From positions 1 to 64,000 of the forward strand of contig DVGW01000030.1 in assembly GCA_018712515.1 (NCBI GenBank): a DNA stretch of 64,000 nucleotides, read 5' to 3'. This DNA comes from Aphodovivens avicola (GTDB lineage Bacteria; Actinomycetota; Coriobacteriia; Coriobacteriales; Eggerthellaceae). The position numbers and the translations under genes are program-made. This document shows positions 1 through 8,034 of this stretch, one piece after another; position 1 is the first letter of the stretch, and each line of letters begins with the position of its first letter. The notes beneath the pieces were generated by a model that did not search any database, was not told the origin of the DNA, and saw only the letters and a program-made list of their open reading frames with translations.

Positions 1-44
1 GAGGGACAAGGTTCCGTACGCAGCCTAACGGCCGGCGGAAATCG

Positions 45-66
45 CAGGCCCGGCGGGGCCTGCGTC
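45..66. other. GC-rich hairpin at the window's left edge
   Basis: The arms GCAGGCCC and GGGCCTGC are separated by a short loop and have no T-run after them. This may be the end of a transcription unit lying outside the window. No gene is visible between 1 and 228. Confidence 0.3.
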
Positions 67-136
67 AGCATTGCCAAAAACGCCCATCAAAAGGACGAAT
101 CCCTCTTGACAGAACTATAGGAACACCCCCCCTTGC

Positions 137-164
137 GGAAACCTGAATCCGGCATCAGGTTTCC
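137..164. other. Inverted repeat upstream of the XRE gene
   Basis: The arms GGAAACCTGA (137-146) and TCAGGTTTCC (155-164) are perfect, with an 8-nt loop. A second perfect 18-bp palindrome (AAAAGTTG-CGCAACTTTT type) follows at 196-213. Neither has a terminator-like T-run, so they may be protein-binding sites or a weak terminator. Confidence 0.35.
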
Positions 165-228
165 TACTAGTTATCTAGAAATTGTGGATTAGATGAAAAG
201 TTGCGCAACTTTTTCTGGAACGGATAAC

Positions 229-263
229 TTCCGTATACCTCTTATACGGAAAACTACCGTATA
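229..263 (+). promoter_or_regulatory. Probable autoregulatory operator of the XRE regulator
   Basis: TTCCGTATA (229-237) and TATACGGAA (243-251) form a 9-bp inverted repeat with a 5-nt spacer. A third half-site CCGTATA follows at 257-263, ten bases before the ATG at 273. Small XRE repressors usually bind inverted repeats over their own promoter, so this is the obvious operator candidate. Binding is inferred. Confidence 0.5.
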
Positions 264-272
264 TTCCCCCTC

Positions 273-542
273 ATGAGTGAACGTATCGAAATAGAATTTG
301 GCAGCCGCGTCCGCAAGCTGCGCGAAGAGGCCGGGCTCTCCTCCCGCGAGTTCGCGTTGATGATCGGGCGGAGCAAAGCCTATATCATCCAGCTCGAGAA
401 CGGGCATCGAAACGTTTCGCTCGACACCATCGAGCGCATCGCGGCCGGACTGGGCATCAGCCTCACCGACCTGTTCAAGAACCTCGACACGCATGTCGAG
501 GTCAGCGCCATCGATCGAAGCACCCCCCCCCATCGACGATGA
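273..542 (+). CDS. Small XRE-family (Cro/CI-type) transcriptional regulator
   Basis: The 89-residue protein is almost entirely one helix-turn-helix domain. Residues 8-62 give the five-helix HTH_3 fold, with a recognition region around SSREFALMIGRSKAYIIQLE and a conserved N-x-S-LDTIERIA segment. There is no second domain, so it is a stand-alone DNA-binding regulator like those that control phage, plasmid or toxin-antitoxin loci. No RBS is obvious before the ATG. Three CCGTATA half-sites lie immediately upstream and suggest autoregulation. Its target cannot be inferred, because the next gene is 370 bp away and is metabolic. The run of cytosines near its 3' end could cause frame slippage in assemblies. 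Confidence 0.8.
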   Translation: MSERIEIEFGSRVRKLREEAGLSSREFALMIGRSKAYIIQLENGHRNVSLDTIERIAAGLGISLTDLFKNLDTHVEVSAIDRSTPPHRR

Positions 543-915
543 TCGGGTCGTAAGCGAGATCCTCCCGACCCCTCCCCTCGACAACGCCTCATCTCTGTGA
601 CGCACGGCACGCCGGTGTGCGTCAGTACGCTTGCCGCATCGTCCGTGTTTGCCGTGAAACACCCTCCGCCGCGTGCTTTTTCAACGATTTCCCTACCGGA
701 AACCACCGCGCAACGAAGCCGAAACCCACACGTGGCACACTCCTCCCTATATCCCAGCCAATTGCCGTTAATTGACGAGTGGGTAGTGCGTGCTTTAGCG
801 CAACGGCGTAAAATGCGCGGCAACCAGATCATGGCGGTTTCCCGCACAGGGGGGGCGCATCGACATCCGTAGCCGATGCGCAGCGCGTGGAACCGCCGCT
901 ACGAAGGAGGGGCTT
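543..915. other. Intergenic region without a convincing gene
   Basis: A perfect inverted repeat TGACGCAC ... GTGCGTCA lies at about 598-625 without a T-run. A 91-codon open frame on the plus strand (597-872) lacks an RBS and a recognisable domain and is probably spurious. A good Shine-Dalgarno (GAAGGAGGGG, about 902-911) at the right end belongs to the next gene. Confidence 0.4.
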
Positions 916-1830
916 ATGCAGATCATCGACTCCCAGGTCTACACGTTCTCCAAGGACAACGAACCCTGCGCCACCGCGTCGCCGGGCGACCTGCTGCTGT
1001 TCAAAACGCTCGACTGCTTCTCGAACCGCATCCCCGACGAATCGGTGACCATGGCGGATCTGGATTACACCTACGGATTCGCCAACCCCGCCGCCGGCCC
1101 GGTCTTCATCGAGGGAGCCGAGCCCGGCGACGTGCTCGTCGTCGACATCTACGACATCCAAGTGGCCGACGAGGGAACCATCGCCACCGACGACCACTGC
1201 GGGCCCTTGTTCGAGACGACCGGCTACCGCACCAAGAAGATCCCCATCGTCGACGGGTTCGCGCTGTTCAACGAGATCAAGATCCCCGTCCGTCCGATGA
1301 TCGGCGTCATCGGCTGCGCTCCCGACGGCGAGGACGTGATCGACGGCTTTGTGGGGAACCACGGCGGCAACATGGACAACAAGCTCATCCGCAAGGGCAC
1401 CCGCCTGTACTTCCCCGTGCGCGTTCCCGGCGCGCTGCTGCAGATGGGCGACGTGCATGCCGCCATGGGCGACGCGGAGCTGTGCGGCACCGGAATCGAG
1501 ATCCCCGCGGAGATCACCGTGCGCGTCTCGCTGGTGAAAAGCTTCGAGCTCAACTGGCCCGTCCTTGAGACCGACGACAAGTGGTACGTCAACGCCAACG
1601 CCCAGGAGTACAACGAGGCGCTCGTCAACGCCAGCAAGGAGATGCAGCGCCTGCTGGTCGACGTCACCGGTTGGGACGGCGTCGAGGCGTACATGTACCT
1701 GTCGGTTGCGGGCGATGTCGAGATCAACCAGGGATGCAAGCCCTGCGAGGTGCAGCTGAGCCTGCGTCTGGGCATCCCGAAGCTCGCCGAATTCCCGGCG
1801 TTGCTTCCCTCGCCCGGGCAATCCCGCTAG
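916..1830 (+). CDS. Acetamidase/formamidase family protein
   Basis: The 304-residue protein resembles the FmdA/AmdA family, zinc-dependent cytoplasmic amidohydrolases that cut formamide, acetamide or related short amides to ammonia and the acid. Family hallmarks include the N-terminal segment GDLLLFKTLDCFSNR, the GPVFIEGAEPGDVLVVDI block near residues 60-80, the HCGPL motif near 97, the GNHGGNMDNK block near 152, and GDVHAAMGDAELCGTGIE near 185, with histidine and acidic ligands in these blocks. Length fits the family. The start is set by a strong RBS (GAAGGAGGGG). An APC permease follows 157 bp downstream in the same direction, so the pair may import and deamidate a nitrogenous substrate. 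The actual substrate is unknown. Confidence 0.85.
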   Translation: MQIIDSQVYTFSKDNEPCATASPGDLLLFKTLDCFSNRIPDESVTMADLDYTYGFANPAAGPVFIEGAEPGDVLVVDIYDIQVADEGTIATDDHCGPLFETTGYRTKKIPIVDGFALFNEIKIPVRPMIGVIGCAPDGEDVIDGFVGNHGGNMDNKLIRKGTRLYFPVRVPGALLQMGDVHAAMGDAELCGTGIEIPAEITVRVSLVKSFELNWPVLETDDKWYVNANAQEYNEALVNASKEMQRLLVDVTGWDGVEAYMYLSVAGDVEINQGCKPCEVQLSLRLGIPKLAEFPALLPSPGQSR

Positions 1831-1987
1831 AATAGCGCTTTGCTCTTTCGGCGCGAGCGCCCGGATCCACGGGCATCTCGCGTCGTCGGGCATTTCCCTT
1901 TCGATTTCACCGCATGCTGCTTTCGGCGATAGGCTGCACGCGTTGAAATAAGCGAATTTGCTTGCACATATATAAGAGGAGGAAACA

Positions 1988-3388
1988 ATGGCAGAGACCA
2001 AGACAGCGCAAGCTGTCGACACCGGCCAAAAGGAGCTTGAGAGCTTCGGTTACAAGCAGGAGCTCCGGCGCGGCATGGGGCTGTGGGACGTCGTGCTGTA
2101 CGGCGTTTTGTTCATGGTGGTCATCGCACCGCAGTCCATCTTCGGCGGCATCCAGCTGAACAGCCACGGCATGACGCCGCTGGTTTACATCATCGGCTTC
2201 GTCGCCATCCTGTTCACGGCTATGAGCTACATGCGCATGAGCAAGCGGTTCCCCATCGCCGGTTCCGTGTACTCGTACGTGCAGCGCGGCATCAACCCGC
2301 ACGTGGGCTTCATCGCCGGCTGGCTGATCCTGTTGGACTACATCCTGGTTCCCGGCCTGCTCATCGTCATGGTGATGAACTGGGGCACCGCGCTCATCCC
2401 CAACAGCCCGGCGTGGCTGTGGGGCATCGTGTTCATCGCGTTCAACACGTTCGTGAACATCCGCGGCATCCACCTGAACCGCGGCATGGACTGGATCATC
2501 TTCATCATCGAGGTCGTCGCGCTGATCGCATTCATCGCGCTGGGCTGCAACTTCCTGGCAAACGGCGGCGCCGACGGCTTCACCATCGCCCCGCTGTATC
2601 AGGAGGGCGAGGTCACGCCGCAGTTCATCGCGTCCGGCATCTCGCTGGCGGCGCTGTCGTTCCTCGGCTTCGACGGCATGTCCACGCTGGCCGAGGAGAC
2701 GCGTGAGCCCGAGAAGAACATCGGCAAGGGCATCATCATCGCGCTGTGCTTCATCATCGTGGTGTTCGTGGCGCAGACCTACATCGCCGCCGCCGTCCAG
2801 CCCGACTGGGCCAACACCGATCCCGACATGGGCTTCTTCGACTCCGTCATGATCGTCGGCGGCCAGGGTCTCTACATCTTCATGCTGGTCGTCAACATCA
2901 TCGCCATCGGCATCGCCAACATCATGAACGCGCAGCTGGCCTCTTCGCGTCTGCTGTACTCGATGGGCCGCGACGGCGTCATCCCGCGCGTCTTCGGCAA
3001 GGTGCATCCCAAGTATCAGACCCCCTGGTTCGCCTCGGTGTTCCTAGGCGTCGTCACGCTGTGCCTGGCGCTTCCGCTGATGGACCGCATGAACGACCTG
3101 GCCGAGTTCGTCAACTTCGGCGCGCTGTCCTCGTTCGTGATGTTGAACTTCGCCACATTCCTGTTCTTCTTCGTGCGCGAAGGCAAGCGCAAGACGTTCG
3201 GCGACTGGGTGAAATACCTCATCTGCCCGTGGATCGGCATCATCATCCTGGTGTACGTGTTCACCGGATTCCAGACGCCCACCTACATCGTCGGCGTGTG
3301 CTGGCTGGTCGTCGGCTTGATCATCGGTGCCGTGAAGTCGAAAGGCTACAAGGAGGTCCCCGAGGCGTTCAAGCACCTGGAGGTGTAG
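1988..3388 (+). CDS. APC-family amino acid/amine permease
   Basis: This 466-residue integral membrane protein has about 12 hydrophobic segments. It starts after a charged N-terminus (residues 1-30) and contains the APC-superfamily pattern GMGLWDVVLYGVLFMVV in TM1 and an SFLGFDGMSTLAEE segment near residue 230, which is the TM6-8 helix-break region of the family. The RBS AGAGGAGG lies 6-7 bases before the ATG. Such proteins exchange or symport amino acids, polyamines or related cations across the cytoplasmic membrane. The upstream amidohydrolase-like gene suggests a shared substrate, but specificity cannot be read from sequence. A rho-independent terminator follows at 3451-3484. Confidence 0.88.
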   Translation: MAETKTAQAVDTGQKELESFGYKQELRRGMGLWDVVLYGVLFMVVIAPQSIFGGIQLNSHGMTPLVYIIGFVAILFTAMSYMRMSKRFPIAGSVYSYVQRGINPHVGFIAGWLILLDYILVPGLLIVMVMNWGTALIPNSPAWLWGIVFIAFNTFVNIRGIHLNRGMDWIIFIIEVVALIAFIALGCNFLANGGADGFTIAPLYQEGEVTPQFIASGISLAALSFLGFDGMSTLAEETREPEKNIGKGIIIALCFIIVVFVAQTYIAAAVQPDWANTDPDMGFFDSVMIVGGQGLYIFMLVVNIIAIGIANIMNAQLASSRLLYSMGRDGVIPRVFGKVHPKYQTPWFASVFLGVVTLCLALPLMDRMNDLAEFVNFGALSSFVMLNFATFLFFFVREGKRKTFGDWVKYLICPWIGIIILVYVFTGFQTPTYIVGVCWLVVGLIIGAVKSKGYKEVPEAFKHLEV

Positions 3389-3450
3389 CGGCATCCGATC
3401 ACAAGATCCCGCGTGAAACACACGAGATCTTGCAAGCAAACCATTTGAGC

Positions 3451-3484
3451 GAAAAAGCCCGGATCGGATGGCCCGGGCTTTTTC
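3451..3484 (+). terminator. Rho-independent terminator after the APC permease
   Basis: A 12-bp stem (GAAAAAGCCCGG with CCGGGCTTTTTC) and an 11-nt loop. The distal arm ends in a T-run. Confidence 0.85.
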
Positions 3485-3512
3485 GTGCGAGGGTCTCTTA
3501 TTTGATCCTCTA

Positions 3513-3541
3513 TTGTCACTTGTCACGTGACTCGTTATACT
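3513..3541 (+). promoter_or_regulatory. higBA promoter with embedded palindromic operator
   Basis: The -35 box TTGTCA (3513-3518) and the -10 box TATACT (3536-3541) are 17 bp apart. Between them is the perfect 10-bp palindrome GTCACGTGAC (3522-3531). The higB ATG begins only six bases after the -10 box, so the transcript should be leaderless. The palindrome is the natural binding site for the HigA antitoxin (inference). Confidence 0.75.
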
Positions 3542-3547
3542 CGCACC

Positions 3548-3829
3548 ATGATTAAATCGTTTGCCGACAAAGAGACCGAAAACCTTTTCTGCGATGGAAG
3601 GTCGAGGAGGATACCTTCGGAACTTATCCCGCGCGCATTGCGGAAGTTGGACATGGTTGATGCGGCTTATCGACTGGAAGATCTTCGCGTTCCTCCCGGA
3701 AACAAACTTCATGCGCTGAGAGGCGACCGCGCGGGATTCCATGCCATCGCGATCAATGGCCAATGGCGCATTTGCTTCCGTTTCGAAGGCGAGGACGCTT
3801 TCGGCGTCGAGGTCTGCGACTACCACTGA
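3548..3829 (+). CDS. higB: HigB-type mRNA interferase toxin (RelE superfamily)
   Basis: The 93-residue protein begins MIKSFADKETENLF, the signature opening of the HigB/RelE-ParE-like plasmid-maintenance toxins. It also carries PPGNKLHALRGDRAGFHAIAIN and the C-terminal NGQWRICFRF strand with the catalytic-region arginines. HigB toxins cleave mRNA on the ribosome. I chose the ATG at 3548 over the GTG at 3527 because the family starts there and because the GTG lies inside the promoter spacer and would be outside the transcript. The higA antitoxin follows 10 bp downstream, giving the toxin-first order typical of higBA. HigA likely represses the promoter. Confidence 0.9.
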   Translation: MIKSFADKETENLFCDGRSRRIPSELIPRALRKLDMVDAAYRLEDLRVPPGNKLHALRGDRAGFHAIAINGQWRICFRFEGEDAFGVEVCDYH

Positions 3830-3839
3830 GGAGATCACT

Positions 3840-4157
3840 ATGAACACCGACAACATGATGCTTATAGCGAGAAAACCAACTCATCCCGGCGAAATCCTTC
3901 GCGAAGAGTTTTTCCCAGATTTCGGCTTGTCGATCGCCCAAGCAGCTGACAAGCTGCATGTATCGCGACAGTCTGTCAACGAACTGCTGCGCGAGCGACG
4001 CAGCGTGAGTCCTGATATGGCCCTGCGTTTGGCGCGTTTGTTTGGAACGACGCCGCAGTATTGGCTTAACCTTCAGCGCAACGTTGACCTATGGAACGCA
4101 CTCGATCTGCATAAGGAGGAATTCGAGGAGATCCAGCCTCTCGCGGCGGCGATGTAG
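3840..4157 (+). CDS. higA: HigA-type antitoxin, XRE-family DNA-binding protein
   Basis: The 105-residue protein has the HigA consensus ARKPTHPGEILREEFFPDFG, then a helix-turn-helix (about residues 28-70: SIAQAADKLHVSRQSVNELL) and the diagnostic tail TPQYWLNLQRNVDLW. It neutralises HigB by direct binding and represses the operon. The start follows GAGGAG just after the higB stop. The frame extends upstream into higB with no separate RBS there, so the ATG at 3840 is preferred. No terminator specific to this pair is obvious. The hairpin at 4233-4267 lies 75 bp downstream and would be shared with the convergent gene. Confidence 0.92.
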   Translation: MNTDNMMLIARKPTHPGEILREEFFPDFGLSIAQAADKLHVSRQSVNELLRERRSVSPDMALRLARLFGTTPQYWLNLQRNVDLWNALDLHKEEFEEIQPLAAAM

Positions 4158-4232
4158 CGATTGGTTCACAGCCCGGAGTATCGTCAAACAGAGAGGCGGG
4201 CGTCCATTCTCGTTGCCCAGCGAGACGATCGA

Positions 4233-4267
4233 AAAAAGAAGGGCGGCCCGGATGGCGGGTCGCCCTT
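4233..4267 (-). terminator. Terminator between higA and the DUF5679 gene
   Basis: The stem AAGGGCG-CCCG ... CGGG-CGCCCTT has its T-run (TTCTTTTTTC) on the minus-strand side, so it mainly serves the small minus-strand gene. It may act in both directions. Confidence 0.65.
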
Positions 4268-4303
4268 CGTCGCTTCTTATCAAAGCCGATATATCAGCAA
4301 AGG

Positions 4304-4453
4304 CTACTTGACCTTGCCGATGCGGCAGATGGTGGTGCCGCAGTCGGGGCACTTGCCCTTGGTGATGGGCTTGCCGTTCTTGGTAACGCCCTCCTTCGGG
4401 TCGGTCATAACCTTCTTCGCCTTGCACTTGACGCAGTAAGCCTCGATCGCCAT
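4304..4453 (-). CDS. DUF5679 small zinc-ribbon protein
   Basis: This 49-residue gene starts MAIEAYCVKCKAKK and ends GKCPDCGTTICRIGKVK, so it has two Cys-x2-Cys knuckles (YCVKC and CPDC). It matches the DUF5679 family of tiny, basic, probably zinc-binding proteins found in Actinobacteria and some archaea. Their function is unknown. RNA or ribosome association has been guessed from size and charge. A clean RBS (AAGGAGG) lies 8 nt before the ATG, a promoter is visible at 4531-4559, and the terminator at 4233-4267 follows, so it is a monocistronic gene. Confidence 0.85.
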   Translation of the reverse strand: MAIEAYCVKCKAKKVMTDPKEGVTKNGKPITKGKCPDCGTTICRIGKVK

Positions 4454-4530
4454 GATTCGGGACCTCCTTTATGTTCGTCTCGACTACAGATATTCAACAA
4501 CCCCATGCGAACGGGGAAATTGCAGCGGCG

Positions 4531-4559
4531 CTTATACTATCACAACACTCTTGATGCAA
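4531..4559 (-). promoter_or_regulatory. Promoter of the DUF5679 gene
   Basis: Read on the minus strand, the -35 box is TTGCAT (4554-4559) and the -10 box is TATAAG (4531-4536), with a 17-bp spacer. It lies 77 nt upstream of the ATG. The rest of 4454-4681 holds nothing else I can support. Confidence 0.55.
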
Positions 4560-4681
4560 ACTGAAAAACGCCTGATTAAACGCTTATTTGCACTCGCATT
4601 GACAAGCGCGTGGGCAAGTTGCCCTCCAAAAGAGGCAGAAGACCCGCTTTCCAGGCGGAAGAGGAGGAACCAATCCCATAA

Positions 4682-4714
4682 GAAAACGGGCTCCATTTGC
4701 GGCGGAGCCCGTTT
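4682..4714 (-). terminator. Terminator of the M28-like gene
   Basis: The arms AAACGGGCTCC / GGAGCCCGTTT lie directly downstream of the stop codon on the minus strand and are followed by TTTTCTT. Confidence 0.8.
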
Positions 4715-4736
4715 CGATCGATTGCCTCGAACCGTC

Positions 4737-7700
4737 CTAGATGCTCTTCAGCAGCTCCATCACGAAGTCGACGCGCTCGCGGAGGAGTCCCTCGTCGACG
4801 TTGTCGACGGTGTCTTCCTTGTCGCCGAAGAACGCGGGCTTGCCGCCTTCCATGCCCGCGAGATGCATCGCCTGCAGGCCGTGGTTGATCGCGTACGACG
4901 AAACGCCGCTCTTCCACAGCAGGGAAGCCGAACCGATCGAGACGCCACTCGCCTGGGAGGCTTTGCGCGTGTAGCGCTTCATGCGGGAGGAGGTTTTCGC
5001 CACGCGGTATCCGCCCTCGTTGTCGATCATGCACAGATCGCCGCCGCCGAGCGCCTCGAGCTCGATGATGATCGAGCCGCGCAGCTCATGCTCGTGCTCG
5101 GCGATGAAGGCGCGGATGCCGCTGTGTCCGCCGAGCTCCGCACCCAGGGCGACGAACCACACCTCGGTGTTGATGTCGGGATTGCGGAACTGGTAGATCT
5201 TCTGCATCTCGGGCGCCTCGGGCTGCGGGGTTTCGGGGTTCTCCCCCTCCAGCGGAGGCTCGCCCTCCTTGCCGGAGCGCATGTCGACACGGCCCATCTT
5301 CACACGGGAGAACGCGCCGCCATACCAAGAACGACCCGATCCACGCTTGTCGTCGCCGTAGCCGTAGTCATCGTCGTCGTAATCGTCGTAATCGTCGAAC
5401 GCCTCGTCAGCGTAGGCGTCACCGTAGGGCGCGCTCTGCTCGGGGACGTAGTCCTGCTTGCCGCCCTGCTCGTCACGGAAGCTCTCCCAGCCACCGCGTG
5501 CCGCGCCGACCGAGCGGGCCTCGAACGAATCGTCGACCTGCAGCCATTCTTGCGGGGTAGACTCTTCCTCGCGCTCCTTGTGGCGGAAGCGGTCGAAAAG
5601 GCGGCGCACGCGGGACTTGGGCATCTCCACATAGCCCGGTCCGGCGAACGCACCGGCGTCGGTGAACGTCTCCTCGTACTCGGAATCGTCCGCGTCCTCG
5701 ATGTAGATATCCTCGGGATCGACGTCTTCCAGAAGCTCATCGCCCACGCGGTCGGAGGAACTCGTCGCGCCGATGGGGGCGAAGGAGCCGGTGAGGCTGA
5801 CCGTCGAGGGGGCCTCCTCCACATGCGGCAGGGCACCCGACAGCGACGGAAGAGACGAGCGCAGCTCCGCGGCGGAAAGGCCGCGATGGGCGGCTTCCTG
5901 GGCAGCGGGATGCAGCGGATCGATCGTGGGGATGTTCAGATGCCCCTTGGCGGAGCGATCGCCGGGCGTGCGCTGCTCGGCGAGGGGGGCGCGTTGCTTC
6001 AGATCCTCGATTTGAACCGCCGGCAGCTCGGTGCCGCTGATCGAGGGGAGCACGATGGGCGGATGGGCTTGCGTCGGATTCTCAAGCGAGATCGCCTCGA
6101 ATTCGGCCGAAAGCGACGGATCGGTGCGCGCCGTCACCGTGTCCACGAACACGGGGGCGGCGGCGATCGTTTTGTCGGGATCCGCCGCCGGCGCGTCCGC
6201 GGAAGGAACGGCCTCGGGCGATGAAACGGCAGCGCTGTCGGCGGCGCTATCGGCGTCGGAGGTCTGGACCTGCGGCTTCTCCGAAAGGAACGCCGGCAGG
6301 GGAACCTCGCCCTGATCGCTCAGATCCGGAACCGAAAGGTCCTCGGGCAGGATGGTGATGACGGGCGCGGGCTGGATCTTCGACGGATCGAGTGCCGTCT
6401 GCGCGGATTCCGCGACCGGAGCAGGCTGCTCGGCCTGCTGGGCCGGAGTCGCTTCCTGGGAAACGCCGACCTGCATCGCGGCGGGAGCGGATCCCTCTTG
6501 CTCGACAGGAGCCGCTTGCGCAACCGCAGCGCCGGACGAAGCCTGGAGCCAGGAGGACTCGGGCGCCTTCACCTCGAAGATGCCGTCGCTCATCGCCCGC
6601 ATGCGCTGCTGCGCCTCGGCGAGCACGGCGTTGTTCGCCTCCTCGAAGTGGACGCTGCTCTCGGAGACGGCCGCTTCGAGGGCATCGGCGTAGCGCGAGC
6701 GCTGAACCGGCTTGTTGTCGACGGCGGGGCGCTTCGCCTTCTTCTGCGCGGACACGAACCACGCGGGAAGGTCGCTCTCCGCCTGCTGCTCCTCCGCTGC
6801 AGTCTCCTGCTGAACGATGGGCTGCGCTTCCGTAGCGGGTACCACGGCCTCAACCTGGATGGCAGGAGTGGACGCGGGGGTTTCCTCGGCGATCTGGCCG
6901 ACCGTCGGTTGGACCTCCACCGACGGGGACGTCACCGGCGAGGCGACCTCCGCCGCTGCGGGGGCGGCGGGCTCGGGCATGTTGATCGGCACGGACGCGT
7001 TGAGGATCTCCTCCGACATGAAGTCGCTCACCGGCTTGCCGGACAAAGCGGCAACCGCCGCCTTCGCGGCCGCCAGGCGCTCCGCGGGGGTCGCGTTGTC
7101 GTCGACCGGCTTGCTCGCGGCGGCATACGAGACCTCGGCGCCTTCGGGGATGAGGCCCTCCGCGCGCGCGGCCTGCTCACCATGGATCGTGACCTGGGGC
7201 TGATCGGCACCGACAGAGGACATGTCCGTACGGCCGCGGCCGACGCGGGCGGCAGCCTCCATCAGAACCGCGACGCCCGAGGCGTTGCAATTGGCACCGT
7301 CGTTGTACGAGGCGACCTTGCCCAGGATGAACTGCACGAGGGGCAGTGCGGAGGCGATCATGCCGATGACGGTGATGACGGTCAGCACGATATCGACCGC
7401 GCCGGAGGCATGGGCGAACACCGTGCTGCCCAGCAGCAACAGCAAAGCGGTCAGGACGAAGCCGCCGAGGACAACCCATTTGACGATCGGAAGCGCCGTC
7501 AGAATCGGGTTCTTGAGCTCGGCGCGCGCCTTGCCGCTGTCGTAATGAGCCACGAGGACGATCTTGCGGCGGCGGGAGTTGCCCGATTCGGGAGAGTAGC
7601 CCGGCTCGTATTTCGCGACGACGTTCTGGCTGACGCCGCGCGAGAGCAGACGGGAAAGGATCGGCTTATCGAACGCCTCGGCGACGTAGATGGCCGCCGA

Positions 7701-7967
7701 CAGGATGGCGACGATCGCCGCAGGAAGCGCCACGACGGGCAGCAGGAGCGCCAAAATGGTGAAAACCAGGGTCACTGCGCTGCAGATCGCACGGGGAAGC
7801 TCGTTGTTGGACACCCCGGTGAAGTCCTCGATAACCGCCGAAAGCCCGGCTTCCTTCTGCATATGCTCGGTAATGTATAGGGCAGCTTGCTGCTCTTCCT
7901 CGGTCCCGGCAGGACGCGGGCCTATCTCCTGGGACAGGTACGCAACATGCTCCATGACGTCGGCCAT
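4737..7967 (-). CDS. Membrane M28-like metallopeptidase domain split by a ~650-residue disordered insert
   Basis: The protein has 1076 residues. The N-terminus (MEHVAYLSQEIGPRPAGTEE) and the blocks LVAHYDSGK (H141, D143) and YNDGANCNASG (D223) match the first half of an M28 aminopeptidase-type zinc domain. Two hydrophobic hairpins (about 60-100 and 164-217) flank the HYD block and should anchor it in the membrane. Residues ~245-920 are Ala/Pro/Glu/Ser-rich and acidic, without a recognisable fold. Residues ~924-1076 return to the M28 second half (VALGAELGGHSG, then FFGDKEDTVDNVDEG). By my alignment the second Glu of the GAEE motif is Leu and the His of the HTxxDT motif is Gly (residue 1048), so catalysis is doubtful. 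It has its own promoter at 7995-8024. The neighbour upstream is another membrane protein. Confidence 0.65.
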   Translation of the reverse strand: MADVMEHVAYLSQEIGPRPAGTEEEQQAALYITEHMQKEAGLSAVIEDFTGVSNNELPRAICSAVTLVFTILALLLPVVALPAAIVAILSAAIYVAEAFDKPILSRLLSRGVSQNVVAKYEPGYSPESGNSRRRKIVLVAHYDSGKARAELKNPILTALPIVKWVVLGGFVLTALLLLLGSTVFAHASGAVDIVLTVITVIGMIASALPLVQFILGKVASYNDGANCNASGVAVLMEAAARVGRGRTDMSSVGADQPQVTIHGEQAARAEGLIPEGAEVSYAAASKPVDDNATPAERLAAAKAAVAALSGKPVSDFMSEEILNASVPINMPEPAAPAAAEVASPVTSPSVEVQPTVGQIAEETPASTPAIQVEAVVPATEAQPIVQQETAAEEQQAESDLPAWFVSAQKKAKRPAVDNKPVQRSRYADALEAAVSESSVHFEEANNAVLAEAQQRMRAMSDGIFEVKAPESSWLQASSGAAVAQAAPVEQEGSAPAAMQVGVSQEATPAQQAEQPAPVAESAQTALDPSKIQPAPVITILPEDLSVPDLSDQGEVPLPAFLSEKPQVQTSDADSAADSAAVSSPEAVPSADAPAADPDKTIAAAPVFVDTVTARTDPSLSAEFEAISLENPTQAHPPIVLPSISGTELPAVQIEDLKQRAPLAEQRTPGDRSAKGHLNIPTIDPLHPAAQEAAHRGLSAAELRSSLPSLSGALPHVEEAPSTVSLTGSFAPIGATSSSDRVGDELLEDVDPEDIYIEDADDSEYEETFTDAGAFAGPGYVEMPKSRVRRLFDRFRHKEREEESTPQEWLQVDDSFEARSVGAARGGWESFRDEQGGKQDYVPEQSAPYGDAYADEAFDDYDDYDDDDYGYGDDKRGSGRSWYGGAFSRVKMGRVDMRSGKEGEPPLEGENPETPQPEAPEMQKIYQFRNPDINTEVWFVALGAELGGHSGIRAFIAEHEHELRGSIIIELEALGGGDLCMIDNEGGYRVAKTSSRMKRYTRKASQASGVSIGSASLLWKSGVSSYAINHGLQAMHLAGMEGGKPAFFGDKEDTVDNVDEGLLRERVDFVMELLKSI

Positions 7968-7994
7968 AATGTTCGCCTTCCGCTCTAGTCAGGT

Positions 7995-8024
7995 GTTATA
8001 CACACTGCATGCATATCTTAGCAA
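7995..8024 (-). promoter_or_regulatory. Promoter of the M28-like gene
   Basis: On the minus strand, TTGCTA (8019-8024) and TATAAC (7995-8000, preceded by GTG) are 18 bp apart. They lie between the stop of the upstream gene and the ATG at 7967. Confidence 0.55.
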
Positions 8025-8034
8025 GTATACGCTA

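Noticed and set aside
597..872. A 91-codon plus-strand frame between the XRE gene and the amidohydrolase gene
   Set aside because: No RBS, no domain, atypical composition.
3522..3531. GTCACGTGAC as a parS site
   Set aside because: It shares only the CACGTG core with parS and lacks the TGTT/AACA flanks; better explained as the HigA operator.
4452..6224. A plus-strand frame of 590 codons opposite the M28-like gene
   Set aside because: The minus-strand product has membrane helices, M28 motifs, RBS, promoter and terminator; the plus frame has none.
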